Origin: Buttiauxella brennerae ATCC 51605 | Lineage (GTDB): Bacteria; Pseudomonadota; Gammaproteobacteria; Enterobacterales; Enterobacteriaceae | DNA: 64,000 nt | Assembly: GCF_001654925.1 (NCBI RefSeq) | Contig: NZ_LXER01000032.1 | Location: 216,339 to 280,338 of the forward strand | Direction of reading: 5' to 3' | Shown: positions 20,145 to 29,092 of the stretch, piece after piece | Layout of the letters: the number at the start of each line of letters is the position of its first letter | Numbering within the stretch: the stretch's first letter is position 1 | The notes under the pieces: generated by a model | Told to the model about the DNA's origin: nothing | Database searches by the model: none | Seen by the model: the letters and a program-made list of their open reading frames with translations, nothing else | Made by a program: the position numbers and the translations under genes

Positions 20145-20172
20145 CCCTGCTGACGGGTACTTCGTAGCAGGG
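20145..20172 (-). terminator. Hairpin after ftsX, ahead of rpoH
   Basis: The arms CCCTGCT and AGCAGGG enclose a loop in the ftsX-rpoH gap. On the minus strand no U-run follows, so this may only partly end the ftsYEX transcript or act as leader structure for rpoH. Confidence 0.4.
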
Positions 20173-20193
20173 AACAAGTATACCAAAAAATTT

Positions 20194-21249
20194 TTACTGT
20201 GGGGTAAAACGACGTAAATGTTGTACCGTTGCGATCCATGCAGCCAACCAGCCACTCATGGATGAAACCAGCAGCAACAGCAGGCATTCGTCGAACCCTA
20301 AGCCGGTAAGATCAAATTTAGTACCAAAGACTTGCGCCACTTCGGTGACTGCAGACGACAACCGCCACACCAGTATTTCGGTCAGGATCAGCGACAAAAA
20401 TGCCCCGCTGAAACCTAACAACGCACCGCCATACAAAAACGGACGCAGGATGAACCCGTCCGTTGCACCGATCAGTTTTTGCACGTTGATGGTGTCGCGG
20501 CGGGCAAAGATGCTCAGGCGCACACTGTTACCAATCACCAGGAATACCGCGGCGACCATCAGCACACCAATCATCGCCGCTACGCGGCCCACCAGGCCCG
20601 TCAGCGACGCCAGGCGTGCAAACCAGCTGTCATCCATACGCACTTCATCAACACCGTTAATACGGGCGACGCGGTCACGCAAAGTGTTCAGGTGGTCGGT
20701 GGTCTGGAAATCGAGTTTCGGGTTAACCACGGCAACAGCAGGCAGCGGGTTTTCTTCCAGCATATCCAGCGCGCCACCAAAGCCCGACCAGTTGCGGAAC
20801 TCACCCAGCGCTTCGTCACGGGAAAGATAGTTAACTTTATCGACGCCCTCTTCAGCCTGAATCGCGCCAACCACTTGCTGCGCGGCGTTATCATCCAGCG
20901 CTTTATCGAGGTAAACCGTGATTTGCGGGGAAGGATAATACTGCGTGGCGGCCTGATTCACGTTCTTGTAAACCATGTAGCACACGCTAGGCAGCGTCAG
21001 GGAGATGGCGATAACCATCACCGTCAGAAAAGTCGCTAATGGCTTGCTGCGTAAATCCTGGATAGCACCCTGCCAGGCGTAGCGGAATTGCTCATTCACG
21101 CCACCTTTCAGAGATTTGCTTTTCGACTGCGGCCCTTTGCCACGTTTTTTCACCGAGCGACCTAAATCCCCTAACTTATTCAGCGAGTTGATTTTATCCA
21201 GCTTGTTGCTGAAGCGCTTTATTTGATTGAGCGCGCTGCGTTTATTCAC
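20194..21249 (-). CDS. ftsX: Cell-division ABC-like membrane protein FtsX
   Basis: Membrane subunit of FtsEX, 351 aa, which acts at the septal ring and controls peptidoglycan amidases through EnvC. A positively charged cytoplasmic tail of about 65 residues is followed by a first membrane segment ([17 protein letters not shown]), a periplasmic domain ([11 protein letters not shown] to WFARLASL), and three C-terminal membrane segments. The start is GTG at 21249 (MNKRSALNQ), with GGAGG eight bases upstream; the longer frame with an ATG start overlaps ftsE too far. It overlaps the end of ftsE by 8 bp. Confidence 0.95.
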   Translation of the reverse strand: MNKRSALNQIKRFSNKLDKINSLNKLGDLGRSVKKRGKGPQSKSKSLKGGVNEQFRYAWQGAIQDLRSKPLATFLTVMVIAISLTLPSVCYMVYKNVNQAATQYYPSPQITVYLDKALDDNAAQQVVGAIQAEEGVDKVNYLSRDEALGEFRNWSGFGGALDMLEENPLPAVAVVNPKLDFQTTDHLNTLRDRVARINGVDEVRMDDSWFARLASLTGLVGRVAAMIGVLMVAAVFLVIGNSVRLSIFARRDTINVQKLIGATDGFILRPFLYGGALLGFSGAFLSLILTEILVWRLSSAVTEVAQVFGTKFDLTGLGFDECLLLLLVSSMSGWLAAWIATVQHLRRFTPQ

Positions 21250-21910
21250 CTGCCAGGCCTCCATGCAAATGGCCGTCACTTAACGTCAACATGCGATAAT
21301 TACGGCGGGATATCAGCCCCATGTCGTGCGTCGCCATCAAAACGGTTACACCCACCCGGTTGAACTCTTCGAACAGACGCAAAATCCCTTCCGAGAGTGC
21401 ATCATCGAGGTTACCGGTTGGTTCATCCGCCAATAACACGGCGGGTTTGTTCACAACAGCACGCGCAATACCGACGCGCTGTTGCTCACCACCAGAGAGT
21501 TGGATCGGGAAACTTTTCGCTTTATCGAGCAGACCAACTTTATCGAGTGCTGCCGAGACACGGCGGCGAATATCTTCACCGCTGGCACCCGCGATGATCA
21601 GCGGGATCGCCACATTGTCGTAAACGGTTCTGTCCATCAACAGATGGTGATCCTGGAAGATCATCCCAATCTGACGACGCAGGAACGGCACTTCGCGGCT
21701 CTTGAGGCGGCTAATATCATGGCCGCCAAAAGCAATCTTGCCGGCACTTGGCCGCTCAATACCGCAGATAAGCTTGAGCAGGGTACTTTTCCCCGCGCCA
21801 GAGTGGCCGGTCAGAAAAGCCATCTCGCCAGGTTGCATGTGGAAAGTGACTCCCTGCAACGCTTGTCTCCCACCGAGATAGGCCTTACTAACGTGTTCAA
21901 AGCGAATCAT
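21242..21910 (-). CDS. ftsE: Cell-division ATP-binding protein FtsE
   Basis: ATPase of 222 aa that pairs with FtsX. Walker [10 protein letters not shown] (about 36-44), signature LSGGEQQRV, Walker [13 protein letters not shown] and H-loop MATHD are intact. It follows ftsY by 2 bp and overlaps ftsX, so ftsYEX is one operon transcribed leftward. Confidence 0.97.
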   Translation of the reverse strand: MIRFEHVSKAYLGGRQALQGVTFHMQPGEMAFLTGHSGAGKSTLLKLICGIERPSAGKIAFGGHDISRLKSREVPFLRRQIGMIFQDHHLLMDRTVYDNVAIPLIIAGASGEDIRRRVSAALDKVGLLDKAKSFPIQLSGGEQQRVGIARAVVNKPAVLLADEPTGNLDDALSEGILRLFEEFNRVGVTVLMATHDMGLISRRNYRMLTLSDGHLHGGLAGE

Positions 21911-21912
21911 GG

Positions 21913-23604
21913 TTAATCCTCTCGGGCAAAAAGTGCCTCAATAAAATCGCCCGCATTAAACGGACGCAAGTCCTCAATACGCTCGCCGACGCCAATGTAG
22001 CGAATCGGAATACCAAACTGATCGGCAACGGAGAAAATCACGCCGCCTTTGGCTGTACCATCCAGTTTGGTGAGCGTAATGCCTGTCAATCCAACGGCTT
22101 CATGGAACAATTTAGCCTGGCTAATCGCATTCTGCCCGGTGCTGGCATCGAGGGTGAGCATAACCTCATGCGGTGCATCCCCGTCCAGTTTTTTCATCAC
22201 GCGGACAATTTTCTTCAACTCTTCCATCAGGTGCGCTTTGTTCTGCAAACGCCCAGCGGTATCCGCCAGAAGGACGTCGACATTACGTGCTTTTGCGGCC
22301 TGAATGGCATCAAAAATCACTGAGGCGGAATCAGCCCCTGTGTGCTGAGCAATAACAGGAATATTGTTACGATCGCCCCACACCTGCAGTTGTTCCACCG
22401 CAGCGGCGCGGAAGGTATCACCCGCCGCCAGCATCACCGATTTGCCTTCCTGCTGGAACTGGCGAGCCAGTTTACCGATGGTGGTGGTTTTACCCACGCC
22501 ATTGACGCCAACCATCAGGATAACGAACGGCGTTTTGCCTTCAACTTTCAGCGGCTCATCGACTTTCGCGAGTATTTCGCCCATCTCTTCTTTCAGCAGA
22601 CCGTACAACGCTTCTGCGTCACGCAACTCTTTGCGGCTTGCGCCTTCTGTCAGATTGGTAATGATTTTACGCGTGGTTTCAACACCCACGTCGGCAATAA
22701 GCAGCTGCTCTTCGAGTTCTTCAAACAGATCATCGTCGATTTTCTTGCCGCGGAACAGACTGATAAATCCGGAACCGAGGTTCTGTTTGGTTTTAATCAG
22801 GCTGCGTTTAAGGCGAGCAAAGAAACCTTCTTTGGTTGGTCGCTCTTGTTCTTGTTGGATTTCTTCGGCCTGAGTTTCTTCAGGCTCAACGTCCACCGGA
22901 ACGTCTTCAACGATAGCGGCGGCAACTGGAACTTCTTCAACGACGTCTTCTACCGGAGCTTCTTCAACAACAACTTCTTCAACCGCAATATCTTCAACAA
23001 TGACGTTTTCAACTACGATAGCTTCAACCGGAGCGACTGCAACCTCTTCAGGTTCAACAAGTTCTTCAGTCTCGATAACCGGTTCGGCTTCAACGACCGC
23101 TTCGACAACAGTTTCAGATACGACAGGTTCTTGCTCAGGCTGCCACTCTTCTAATGATTCAACCTGCGCCACTTCTGACGCGACGATCTCTTCAGGAACC
23201 GGCAACTCTTCGTGTTCGACCACAGCTTGCGCGGTAACTTCTGGTTCTGGTTCTGGAATGATTTCCGGTTCAACCGCAGCCACTTCGCTTTCGACGAGTT
23301 TTTCAGTGACTTCTACGATCTCTTCAGCGAAGGCTTCAGGTTCTTCATGCTTTTCAAGCACAACTGGTTCAGCTTCAGGTAAAACTTCTGGCTGAATCTC
23401 GGTTTGTGCTTCTGGCTTAATCTCTTCTGGTTGTGCAGTTTCGTCAGCGGCTTGCGGTTGTTCAGATTCAACAATCTGCTCAACAATCTCTTCGGCAACC
23501 GGTTGTTCTTCGGCTACTTTTTGTTCTGGTTCTTGTTCAGAAGCCTGCTCTTTCTGGCCAAAGCCTAACCATGAAAAAAAGCCACGTTTTTTCTCTTTCG
23601 CCAT
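21913..23604 (-). CDS. ftsY: Signal recognition particle receptor FtsY, with long acidic A domain
   Basis: SRP receptor GTPase of 563 aa that docks ribosome-SRP complexes at the inner membrane. The amphipathic N-terminus KEKKRGFFSWLGFG is followed by an acidic A domain of about 240 residues rich in Glu, Val and Pro (EEVVVEEAPVEDVVEEVPV). The N and G domains follow: GVNGVGKTTTIGKLA (P-loop), DTFRAAAVEQL, DTAGRLQ, TKLDGTAKGG. E. coli FtsY is 497 aa, so the extra length is in the A domain. ATG 23604 gives MAKEKKRG as in E. coli. Confidence 0.96.
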   Translation of the reverse strand: MAKEKKRGFFSWLGFGQKEQASEQEPEQKVAEEQPVAEEIVEQIVESEQPQAADETAQPEEIKPEAQTEIQPEVLPEAEPVVLEKHEEPEAFAEEIVEVTEKLVESEVAAVEPEIIPEPEPEVTAQAVVEHEELPVPEEIVASEVAQVESLEEWQPEQEPVVSETVVEAVVEAEPVIETEELVEPEEVAVAPVEAIVVENVIVEDIAVEEVVVEEAPVEDVVEEVPVAAAIVEDVPVDVEPEETQAEEIQQEQERPTKEGFFARLKRSLIKTKQNLGSGFISLFRGKKIDDDLFEELEEQLLIADVGVETTRKIITNLTEGASRKELRDAEALYGLLKEEMGEILAKVDEPLKVEGKTPFVILMVGVNGVGKTTTIGKLARQFQQEGKSVMLAAGDTFRAAAVEQLQVWGDRNNIPVIAQHTGADSASVIFDAIQAAKARNVDVLLADTAGRLQNKAHLMEELKKIVRVMKKLDGDAPHEVMLTLDASTGQNAISQAKLFHEAVGLTGITLTKLDGTAKGGVIFSVADQFGIPIRYIGVGERIEDLRPFNAGDFIEALFARED

Positions 23605-23764
23605 TTGCGAACACACCCCTCGCTGTTAATTCATGGCACAGGCCCGATTGAGCATGCCACGGGCACTGAAAATAATTATCTAATGAATGCCTTAGTCTAT
23701 CACTTTCCCCGCCTTACACACACCGTTACACTAGACGGCAAGAAATTGCATCGCAGTGAGTCTC

Positions 23765-24358
23765 ATGAAAAAACCGCAATCTACTGGCACCGGCCAGATC
23801 CGTATTATTGGTGGCCAATGGCGCGGCCGCAAACTGCCCGTACCAGACAGCCCTGGCCTGCGTCCTACCACGGACAGAGTGCGTGAAACGCTGTTTAACT
23901 GGCTGGCACCCACCATGGTCGATGCCACTGTGCTGGACTGTTTTGCAGGAAGCGGTGCATTGGGGCTTGAAGCCTTGTCGCGTTACGCGAGCCGTGCCAC
24001 ATTGCTGGAGATGGATCGCAACGTTTCACAGCAGTTGCAAAAAAATCTCGCCACGCTGAAAGCGACCAACGGAAAAGTCGTGAACACCAACACGCTTAAT
24101 TTCCTGGCGCAGCCCGGTGAACCACACAGCATCGTATTTGTTGACCCGCCATTCCGCAAAGGCTTGCTGGAAGAGACATTAGCCTTACTGGAAAGTAATG
24201 GCTGGCTGGCTAACGAAGCGCTGATTTACGTTGAAAGCGAAGTGGAAAACGGAACGCCAGCGGTGCCCGTAAGCTGGTCTTTGCACCGTGAAAAAGTCGC
24301 GGGACAGGTCGCGTATCGTTTGTATAGCCGTGAAATTCAAGGAGCAGAGTCATGCTGA
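23765..24358 (+). CDS. rsmD: 16S rRNA m2G966 methyltransferase RsmD
   Basis: SAM-dependent methyltransferase of 197 aa that methylates G966 of 16S rRNA. The SAM site is seen as LDCFAGSGALGLEALSRYA, and the catalytic NPPY-like motif is FVDPPFRKG. The N-terminal RIIGGQWRGRKLPVP is the family signature. The ATG at 23765 matches E. coli; a GTG three codons earlier is also open. It is divergent from ftsY and overlaps yhhL by 7 bp. Confidence 0.96.
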   Translation: MKKPQSTGTGQIRIIGGQWRGRKLPVPDSPGLRPTTDRVRETLFNWLAPTMVDATVLDCFAGSGALGLEALSRYASRATLLEMDRNVSQQLQKNLATLKATNGKVVNTNTLNFLAQPGEPHSIVFVDPPFRKGLLEETLALLESNGWLANEALIYVESEVENGTPAVPVSWSLHREKVAGQVAYRLYSREIQGAESC

Positions 24359-24621
24359 TTAACATAGGTCGATTGTTGATGCTCGGCGTCTGGGCATTTT
24401 TGTTACTAAATATTGTCCATCCGTTCCCGCGCCCGCTGAATATCTTCATTAACGTCGCGCTGATCTTCACTGTGCTGATGCACGGTATGCAGTTAGCGTT
24501 GCTGAAATCGACTCAGCCAAAAGGCAGCCCGCCGCTCAGTCGCGCTCAGCAAATTAAGATTTTTATCTTTGGGGTATTTGAACTGCTGGTCTGGCAGAAG
24601 AAGCTCCGCCAGGGTAAATAA
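24352..24621 (+). CDS. yhhL: Inner-membrane protein YhhL (DUF1145)
   Basis: Small protein of 89 aa with two hydrophobic segments (LLMLGVWAFLLLNIVHPF and LNIFINVALIFTVLMHGMQL) and a basic C-terminus. It matches E. coli YhhL in length and position. AAGGAG lies just before the start inside the end of rsmD, so the two are probably translated together. Function unknown. Confidence 0.92.
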   Translation: MLINIGRLLMLGVWAFLLLNIVHPFPRPLNIFINVALIFTVLMHGMQLALLKSTQPKGSPPLSRAQQIKIFIFGVFELLVWQKKLRQGK

Positions 24622-24652
24622 TCATAATGCGGTGCCACCAGGCGTAATTGTT

Positions 24653-24756
24653 GCAGCCAGTTTGGACACGGACAGCGCGGAGGAACCGGAGCGTACACGC
24701 AGTACGTGAGGATTCCGAGCACTGCCCTGGTCAAAAATGGCAAATAAAATAGCCTG
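24653..24756. repeat. About 105-bp interspersed repeat, copy 2
   Basis: It starts GCAGCCAGTTTG and carries ACCGGAGCGTAC, AGTACGTGAGGATT and CGAGCAC as in the copy at 3299-3404. It sits between the convergent yhhL and yhhM genes. Confidence 0.7.
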
Positions 24757-24759
24757 TTA

Positions 24760-25116
24760 TTAGTCGGGGATGAAGCCCACAAAGCGCGTCCCCTTGTACT
24801 GCAAAGTCCCTGCATCACCAACACTCATCGAGTGATACTGCTCTGCCGTCACGCGCATTTTTAGCTCCAGTCCGCCACTTTGTGGGCGAAACCAAACCTC
24901 ATAACGCATTGTATCTTCGACAGGTGTGACCTGGCGCTGTCGTGTACGACGATCGGTGGTTGGCAATTCACGTTTTGTCGCCACCAGCACGCTTCTTTCC
25001 ATCACCGGTGCCGCATCATTTTCAGCATTCTGACGGCGCTGCTGCACAAAGCGGAACGATGCCGCCACGACGATGACAGCAACAACAGCAATGAAGAAAA
25101 GTGGCATTTTACTCAT
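24760..25116 (-). CDS. yhhM: Membrane-anchored protein YhhM (DUF2500)
   Basis: Protein of 118 aa with one N-terminal membrane segment (MPLFFIAVVAVIVVAASFRF), a charged linker and a C-terminal beta-rich domain (YEVWFRPQSGGLELKMRV to YKGTRFVGF). It matches E. coli YhhM. The function is not established; the DUF2500 domain probably faces the periplasm. Confidence 0.9.
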   Translation of the reverse strand: MSKMPLFFIAVVAVIVVAASFRFVQQRRQNAENDAAPVMERSVLVATKRELPTTDRRTRQRQVTPVEDTMRYEVWFRPQSGGLELKMRVTAEQYHSMSVGDAGTLQYKGTRFVGFIPD

Positions 25117-25252
25117 AGATTTATCTCGATTTGTCAGGCACTTTTAAGAATACCCTGCACGTCGTGGCATTGTCACCCACCGACATTGACCACTAGACTG
25201 AGATAAGTAACGTCGTGCTTTCAATTTTAATTTTATGCCCTAAGGACATGCC

Positions 25253-25879
25253 ATGCTTTGGTCATTCATCGCCGTATTCTTCTCCGGTTGGCTGTACGTT
25301 GATGCCTCCTACCGTGGGCCAACCTGGCAACGCTGGGTCTTCAAACCTGTTACCCTTTTGCTTTTATTACTGCTGGCCTGGCAAGCGCCGATGTTCAACG
25401 CAACTGGCTATTTGATCCTCGCGGGGCTTGCGGCAACGCTGCTCGGTGACGCTCTCACCCTGCTTCCAACCCAGCGCATGTTGTACGCTATCGGCGCATT
25501 TTTCCTGTCGCACCTACTGTATACCCTCTATTTCGCCAGCCAAATGACATTCAGTTTCTTCTGGCCTTTGCCGCTGGTTCTGCTGGTTATTGGTGCACTA
25601 CTGACCGCCGTCATCTGGACGCGCCTCGAAACCTTCCGTTGGCCGATTCTGACGTTTATCGGCATGACGCTGGTGATGGTGTGGCTGGCCGGTGAGCTCT
25701 ATTTCTTCCTGCCAACGCGTCCGAGTTTCTCAGGCTTTATCGGCGCAACACTGCTGCTTTTGGGCAATATAGTCTGGCTGGGTAGCCATTACCGCCGCCG
25801 CTTCACAGGCGATAGCGCCATCGCCGCAGCCTGCTATTTTGCCGGGCACTTTATGATTGTCCGCGCGCTGTATATTTGA
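25253..25879 (+). CDS. yhhN: YhhN-family inner-membrane protein
   Basis: Polytopic membrane protein of 208 aa with about eight hydrophobic segments. It is the same length as E. coli YhhN, with the conserved [10 protein letters not shown] and [15 protein letters not shown] motifs. Mammalian relatives (TMEM86) are lysoplasmalogenases, but the bacterial role is not known. It lies upstream of zntA on the same strand, separated by a hairpin. Confidence 0.93.
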   Translation: MLWSFIAVFFSGWLYVDASYRGPTWQRWVFKPVTLLLLLLLAWQAPMFNATGYLILAGLAATLLGDALTLLPTQRMLYAIGAFFLSHLLYTLYFASQMTFSFFWPLPLVLLVIGALLTAVIWTRLETFRWPILTFIGMTLVMVWLAGELYFFLPTRPSFSGFIGATLLLLGNIVWLGSHYRRRFTGDSAIAAACYFAGHFMIVRALYI

Positions 25880-25885
25880 CCTTGC

Positions 25886-25903
25886 GGGCGGTTTTTACCG
25901 CCC
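25886..25903 (+). terminator. Hairpin after yhhN
   Basis: GGGCGG-TTTTTA-CCGCCC lies 7 bp past the yhhN stop, followed by CTCAAATTTCCC with only a short T-run. It probably ends the yhhN transcript before the zntA promoter. Confidence 0.55.
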
Positions 25904-25917
25904 CTCAAATTTCCCTC

Positions 25918-25949
25918 TTGACTCTGGAGTCAACTCCAGAGAGTAACAT
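25918..25949 (+). promoter_or_regulatory. zntA promoter with ZntR (MerR-type) operator
   Basis: The -35 TTGACT (25918-25923) and -10 TAACAT (25944-25949) are 20 bp apart, longer than the usual 17. The spacer holds a perfect 9-bp dyad CTCTGGAGT-CA-ACTCCAGAG (25922-25941). A dyad in an over-long spacer is the hallmark of MerR-family activation by DNA distortion, and this dyad matches the E. coli ZntR site. Confidence 0.92.
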
Positions 25950-25985
25950 GCGTAATGAGAACATTATCATTACCCAGGAGGGCGC

Positions 25986-28193
25986 ATGCTCAACTCCCCA
26001 AAAACACCACAATTTGCGAAGGCAAAGCTCAGCCCGTTGGCGATAAAAACGGACGCATGCCATGGTAATGATTGCTGTAGCAACGCCACTGTAGCTCCTG
26101 AAACAGAAATGCTGCCTGATACCGGCGAACGTTATAGCTGGCTCGTCGATGGCATGGACTGCGCCGCTTGCGCCCGCAAAGTTGAAAACGCCGTCAAACA
26201 GATTGCCGATGTGCAGCGCGTCCAGGTGCTGTTCAGCACAGAAAAACTGCTGGTCACCGCGCAGCGCGATGTTCGCGACGACGTTGAAAAAGCCGTGAAA
26301 GCCGCAGGTTACAACCTGAGAAACAGTGCTGCCCCCGCACCGAAAACATCCGCCTGGCATGAAAATTTACCGCTCATCTTACTGATAGTCATGATGGCGC
26401 TGAGCTGGGGGCTTGAGCAGTTTAACCATCCGTTCGGCAACATAGCATTCATCGCCACCACGTTGGTTGGCCTGTGGCCGATCGCGCGCCAGGCCGTGCG
26501 CCTGATGCGCACCGGTAACTGGTTTGCCATCGAAACGTTGATGAGTGTCGCTGCCATTGGCGCACTGTTTATCGGAGCGACCGCAGAAGCCGCGATGGTA
26601 TTACTGCTGTTCTTAATTGGTGAACGTCTGGAATCTTACGCCGCCAGCCGCGCGCGCCGTGGGGTAAGCGCATTAATGGCGCTAAAACCAGAAGTCGCAA
26701 CTCGTATTCGTAACGGTGAACGTGAAAGCATCGCGCTCTCTGATTTACGACCGGGCGATGTCATCGAAGTTGCTGCCGGTGGGCGTTTGCCTGCTGATGG
26801 CCGCTTGCTAACGCCTTTTGCCAGCTTCGATGAAAGCGCATTAACCGGCGAGTCGATTCCGGTCGAACGTCAGCAAGATGAGAAAGTCCCGGCAGGCAGC
26901 ACCAGCGTCGACAGACTGGTGCAGCTCGAAGTCATTTCCGAACCAGGTGATAGCGCAATTGACCGCATCCTGCGTTTAATTGAAGAAGCCGATGAGCGCC
27001 GCGCGCCGATTGAGCGCTTTATTGACCGTTTCAGCCGAATTTACACGCCGATTATTATGGCAATTGCCCTGCTCGCAGCGGTTATTCCTCCGCTGCTGTT
27101 TGGGCAAAGCTGGGGCGAGTGGATCTACAAAGGGCTGGCACTGTTACTCATTGGTTGCCCGTGCGCGCTGGTGATTTCTACCCCTGCAGCAATTACCTCC
27201 GGACTTGCAGCGGCAGCTCGCCGTGGCGCGTTAATTAAAGGCGGTGCAGCTCTCGAACGCCTCGGCAAAATTCAGCATATCGCTTTCGATAAAACCGGCA
27301 CGTTGACGGCCGGAAAACCACAAGTCACCACCATTGAAGTCAATGGTGAACTTAGCGAAAACGACCTGCTGGCACTGGCCGCTGCCGTGGAGCTTGGCTC
27401 ATCACACCCGCTTGCCCAGGCGATTGTGCGTGAAGCGCAAAACCGCAATCTGGAATTGCCTGACACAACTGCACACCGGGCGCTGGCAGGTATTGGCGTG
27501 GAAGCCACAATTAATGGCGAAACGTTGTTATTAAGCGCGCCGGGTAAGCTCGCGAATACCGTGCTGGATGCGGCCTGGCAGCAGCGAATCACTCAGCTTG
27601 AAGCCGAAGGCCAGACGGTGGTTGCCCTGTTACAACAAGGCCAGTTACTTGGCGTTCTGGCATTACGCGATACCTTACGCAGCGATGCAAAAACGGCGGT
27701 TGCGGCACTGCACAACCTCGGTGTTCAGAGTGTGATGCTGACGGGTGATAACCCGCGTGCAGCAGCAGCCATCGCGCAGGAATTGGGGATGGATTATCGC
27801 GCAAGCCTGCTGCCTGCCGACAAAGTCAGTGCGGTGAATGAACTCAACGCCCGTGCGCCGCTGGCTATGGTTGGCGACGGCATCAACGACGCTCCGGCAA
27901 TGAAGGCTGCAACTATCGGCATCGCCATGGGCAGCGGCACAGACGTGGCACTCGAAACCGCAGACGCAGCTCTCACGCACAACCGTCTGACTGAGCTTGC
28001 CAACATGATAGGGCTGGCGCGGGCAACACATAATAATATTCGTCAGAACATCACTATCGCATTGGGTTTGAAGGGGATTTTCCTGGTGACTACGCTGTTG
28101 GGTATCACCGGCCTGTGGCTTGCGGTGTTGGCTGATTCGGGTGCTACTGCATTGGTTACCGCGAATGCTCTGCGACTGCTGCGGAAAAAATAA
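25986..28193 (+). CDS. zntA: Zn(II)/Cd(II)/Pb(II)-exporting P-type ATPase ZntA
   Basis: P1B-type ATPase of 735 aa that exports zinc, cadmium and lead. The N-terminus has a Cys/His-rich stretch (CHGNDCC) and one heavy-metal domain with GMDCAAC. The CPC motif is IGCPCALVISTPAA, the phosphorylated Asp is in DKTGTLT, and the hinge is GDGINDAPAM. About eight membrane segments. An AGGAGG ribosome binding site lies just ahead of the ATG. The ZntR-type promoter upstream predicts induction by metal excess. Confidence 0.97.
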   Translation: MLNSPKTPQFAKAKLSPLAIKTDACHGNDCCSNATVAPETEMLPDTGERYSWLVDGMDCAACARKVENAVKQIADVQRVQVLFSTEKLLVTAQRDVRDDVEKAVKAAGYNLRNSAAPAPKTSAWHENLPLILLIVMMALSWGLEQFNHPFGNIAFIATTLVGLWPIARQAVRLMRTGNWFAIETLMSVAAIGALFIGATAEAAMVLLLFLIGERLESYAASRARRGVSALMALKPEVATRIRNGERESIALSDLRPGDVIEVAAGGRLPADGRLLTPFASFDESALTGESIPVERQQDEKVPAGSTSVDRLVQLEVISEPGDSAIDRILRLIEEADERRAPIERFIDRFSRIYTPIIMAIALLAAVIPPLLFGQSWGEWIYKGLALLLIGCPCALVISTPAAITSGLAAAARRGALIKGGAALERLGKIQHIAFDKTGTLTAGKPQVTTIEVNGELSENDLLALAAAVELGSSHPLAQAIVREAQNRNLELPDTTAHRALAGIGVEATINGETLLLSAPGKLANTVLDAAWQQRITQLEAEGQTVVALLQQGQLLGVLALRDTLRSDAKTAVAALHNLGVQSVMLTGDNPRAAAAIAQELGMDYRASLLPADKVSAVNELNARAPLAMVGDGINDAPAMKAATIGIAMGSGTDVALETADAALTHNRLTELANMIGLARATHNNIRQNITIALGLKGIFLVTTLLGITGLWLAVLADSGATALVTANALRLLRKK

Positions 28194-28270
28194 ATTGCGA
28201 GCATCCTCGACGGTATTGGCTTTGCAGCTATAGAAAACTGAGGAATCTGAGACACTGGTATTCGGCCCCA

Positions 28271-28313
28271 GGGAGTTGACGTATTGGCAACTCCCTGGCT
28301 ATATTGGTTGCCA
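28271..28313 (+). promoter_or_regulatory. higBA promoter with two overlapping inverted repeats
   Basis: A -35 TTGACG (28276-28281) and a -10 TATATT (28300-28305) are 18 bp apart. Inverted repeat 1 is GGGAGTTG / CAACTCCC (28271-28278, 28288-28295). Inverted repeat 2 is TGGCAAC / GTTGCCA (28285-28291, 28307-28313), and it brackets the -10. These are likely operators for the antitoxin encoded downstream. Confidence 0.65.
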
Positions 28314-28336
28314 GATAGTCAACTTCAGGACGAAGT

Positions 28337-28648
28337 ATGCATTTAATCTCTCTAAGAGCATTGAGTGAAGCCAGCGAAAGATTTCCCCAACACGCTCAAG
28401 AACTTCTCATACTGGCCCGAGTTATAGAAAAAGGACATTTCCCGACACCTGAATCACTCAAGAAAGTCTATCGAACACTTGATAATTTTAAGTATCTCGA
28501 TAAGCACTATGTCATCAATATTGCTCGCAACGAGTTGCGGCTAATCGCGTTGATATTCTTTGAAAGCCAGAAATTCTATGTTCGCGACATCATGACGCAT
28601 GCGGATTACATGAGATTTACCGAAACCCATCGGGGAAAGAAAAAATGA
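28337..28648 (+). CDS. higB: HigB-family mRNA interferase toxin
   Basis: Protein of 103 aa of the HigB (E. coli YgjN) family of the RelE superfamily. Toxins of this group cut translated mRNA on the ribosome. The family motif FKYLDKHYVINIARNELRLIALIFFESQKFYVRDIMTHADY covers residues about 50-90. The toxin gene comes first and overlaps higA by ATGA, the usual HigBA order. It lies between zntA and the TRAP genes, a site that is empty in K-12, so the pair is probably an accessory insertion. Confidence 0.9.
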   Translation: MHLISLRALSEASERFPQHAQELLILARVIEKGHFPTPESLKKVYRTLDNFKYLDKHYVINIARNELRLIALIFFESQKFYVRDIMTHADYMRFTETHRGKKK

Positions 28649-29055
28649 TTGCAGATGCACTGAAAGCCGCTGAAGCGCTGAAAACTGCCGTGCCATTTCT
28701 TGCGGGTAACACTGGAGAGAAAGAGTATCTGGAAGCACTGGAATTGGTGGAATATCTGCTGGTCAATGAGCCAACCAACCCACTGCTGGATTTAGTCAGC
28801 CTGAAGATTTCTGAGTATGAAAACCAACTGCCAGAGGTTATCGCCTTTCGTGAGCAAATGAATGCCCTGCCATCCGGCATTGCCGTGCTCAGAACGTTGA
28901 TGGATCAATACCAGTTGAATCAAAGTGATTTTCAGCAAGAAATTGGCAGCAAATCAATGGTGTCACGCGTACTAAGTGGAGAACGCCAGCTCACTATTGA
29001 GCACATCAGAAAGCTGTCCCTGCGATTTGGTATTTCTCCCGCGTTGTTTGTCTAA
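28645..29055 (+). CDS. higA: HigA-family antitoxin (HTH)
   Basis: Protein of 136 aa similar to E. coli HigA (YgjM). The N-terminal half would bind the toxin (LVEYLLVNEPTNPLLDLVS). The C-terminal Cro/CI-type helix-turn-helix is GSKSMVSRVLSGERQLTIEHIRKLS (about 103-127). It should neutralise HigB and repress the operon at the inverted repeats at 28271-28313. The start codon overlaps the higB stop. Confidence 0.9.
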   Translation: MIADALKAAEALKTAVPFLAGNTGEKEYLEALELVEYLLVNEPTNPLLDLVSLKISEYENQLPEVIAFREQMNALPSGIAVLRTLMDQYQLNQSDFQQEIGSKSMVSRVLSGERQLTIEHIRKLSLRFGISPALFV

Positions 29056-29086
29056 CCCTCATCCCATCCGGGGCGAGGGTTAGACA
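29056..29086. terminator. CCCTC-type hairpin between higA and dctM
   Basis: AACCCTCATCCC and GGGGCGAGGGTTAG form an inverted repeat right after the higA stop, between two convergent genes. It resembles one unit of the palindromic repeats at 4133 and 43255. No strong U-run is present. Confidence 0.5.
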
Positions 29087-29092
29087 GCCAAC

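Noticed and set aside
22342-23154. 270-aa plus-strand open frame rich in Phe/Asn opposite ftsY
   Set aside because: It is the antisense shadow of the repetitive Glu/Val-rich A domain of ftsY, with no ribosome binding site and low-complexity product.
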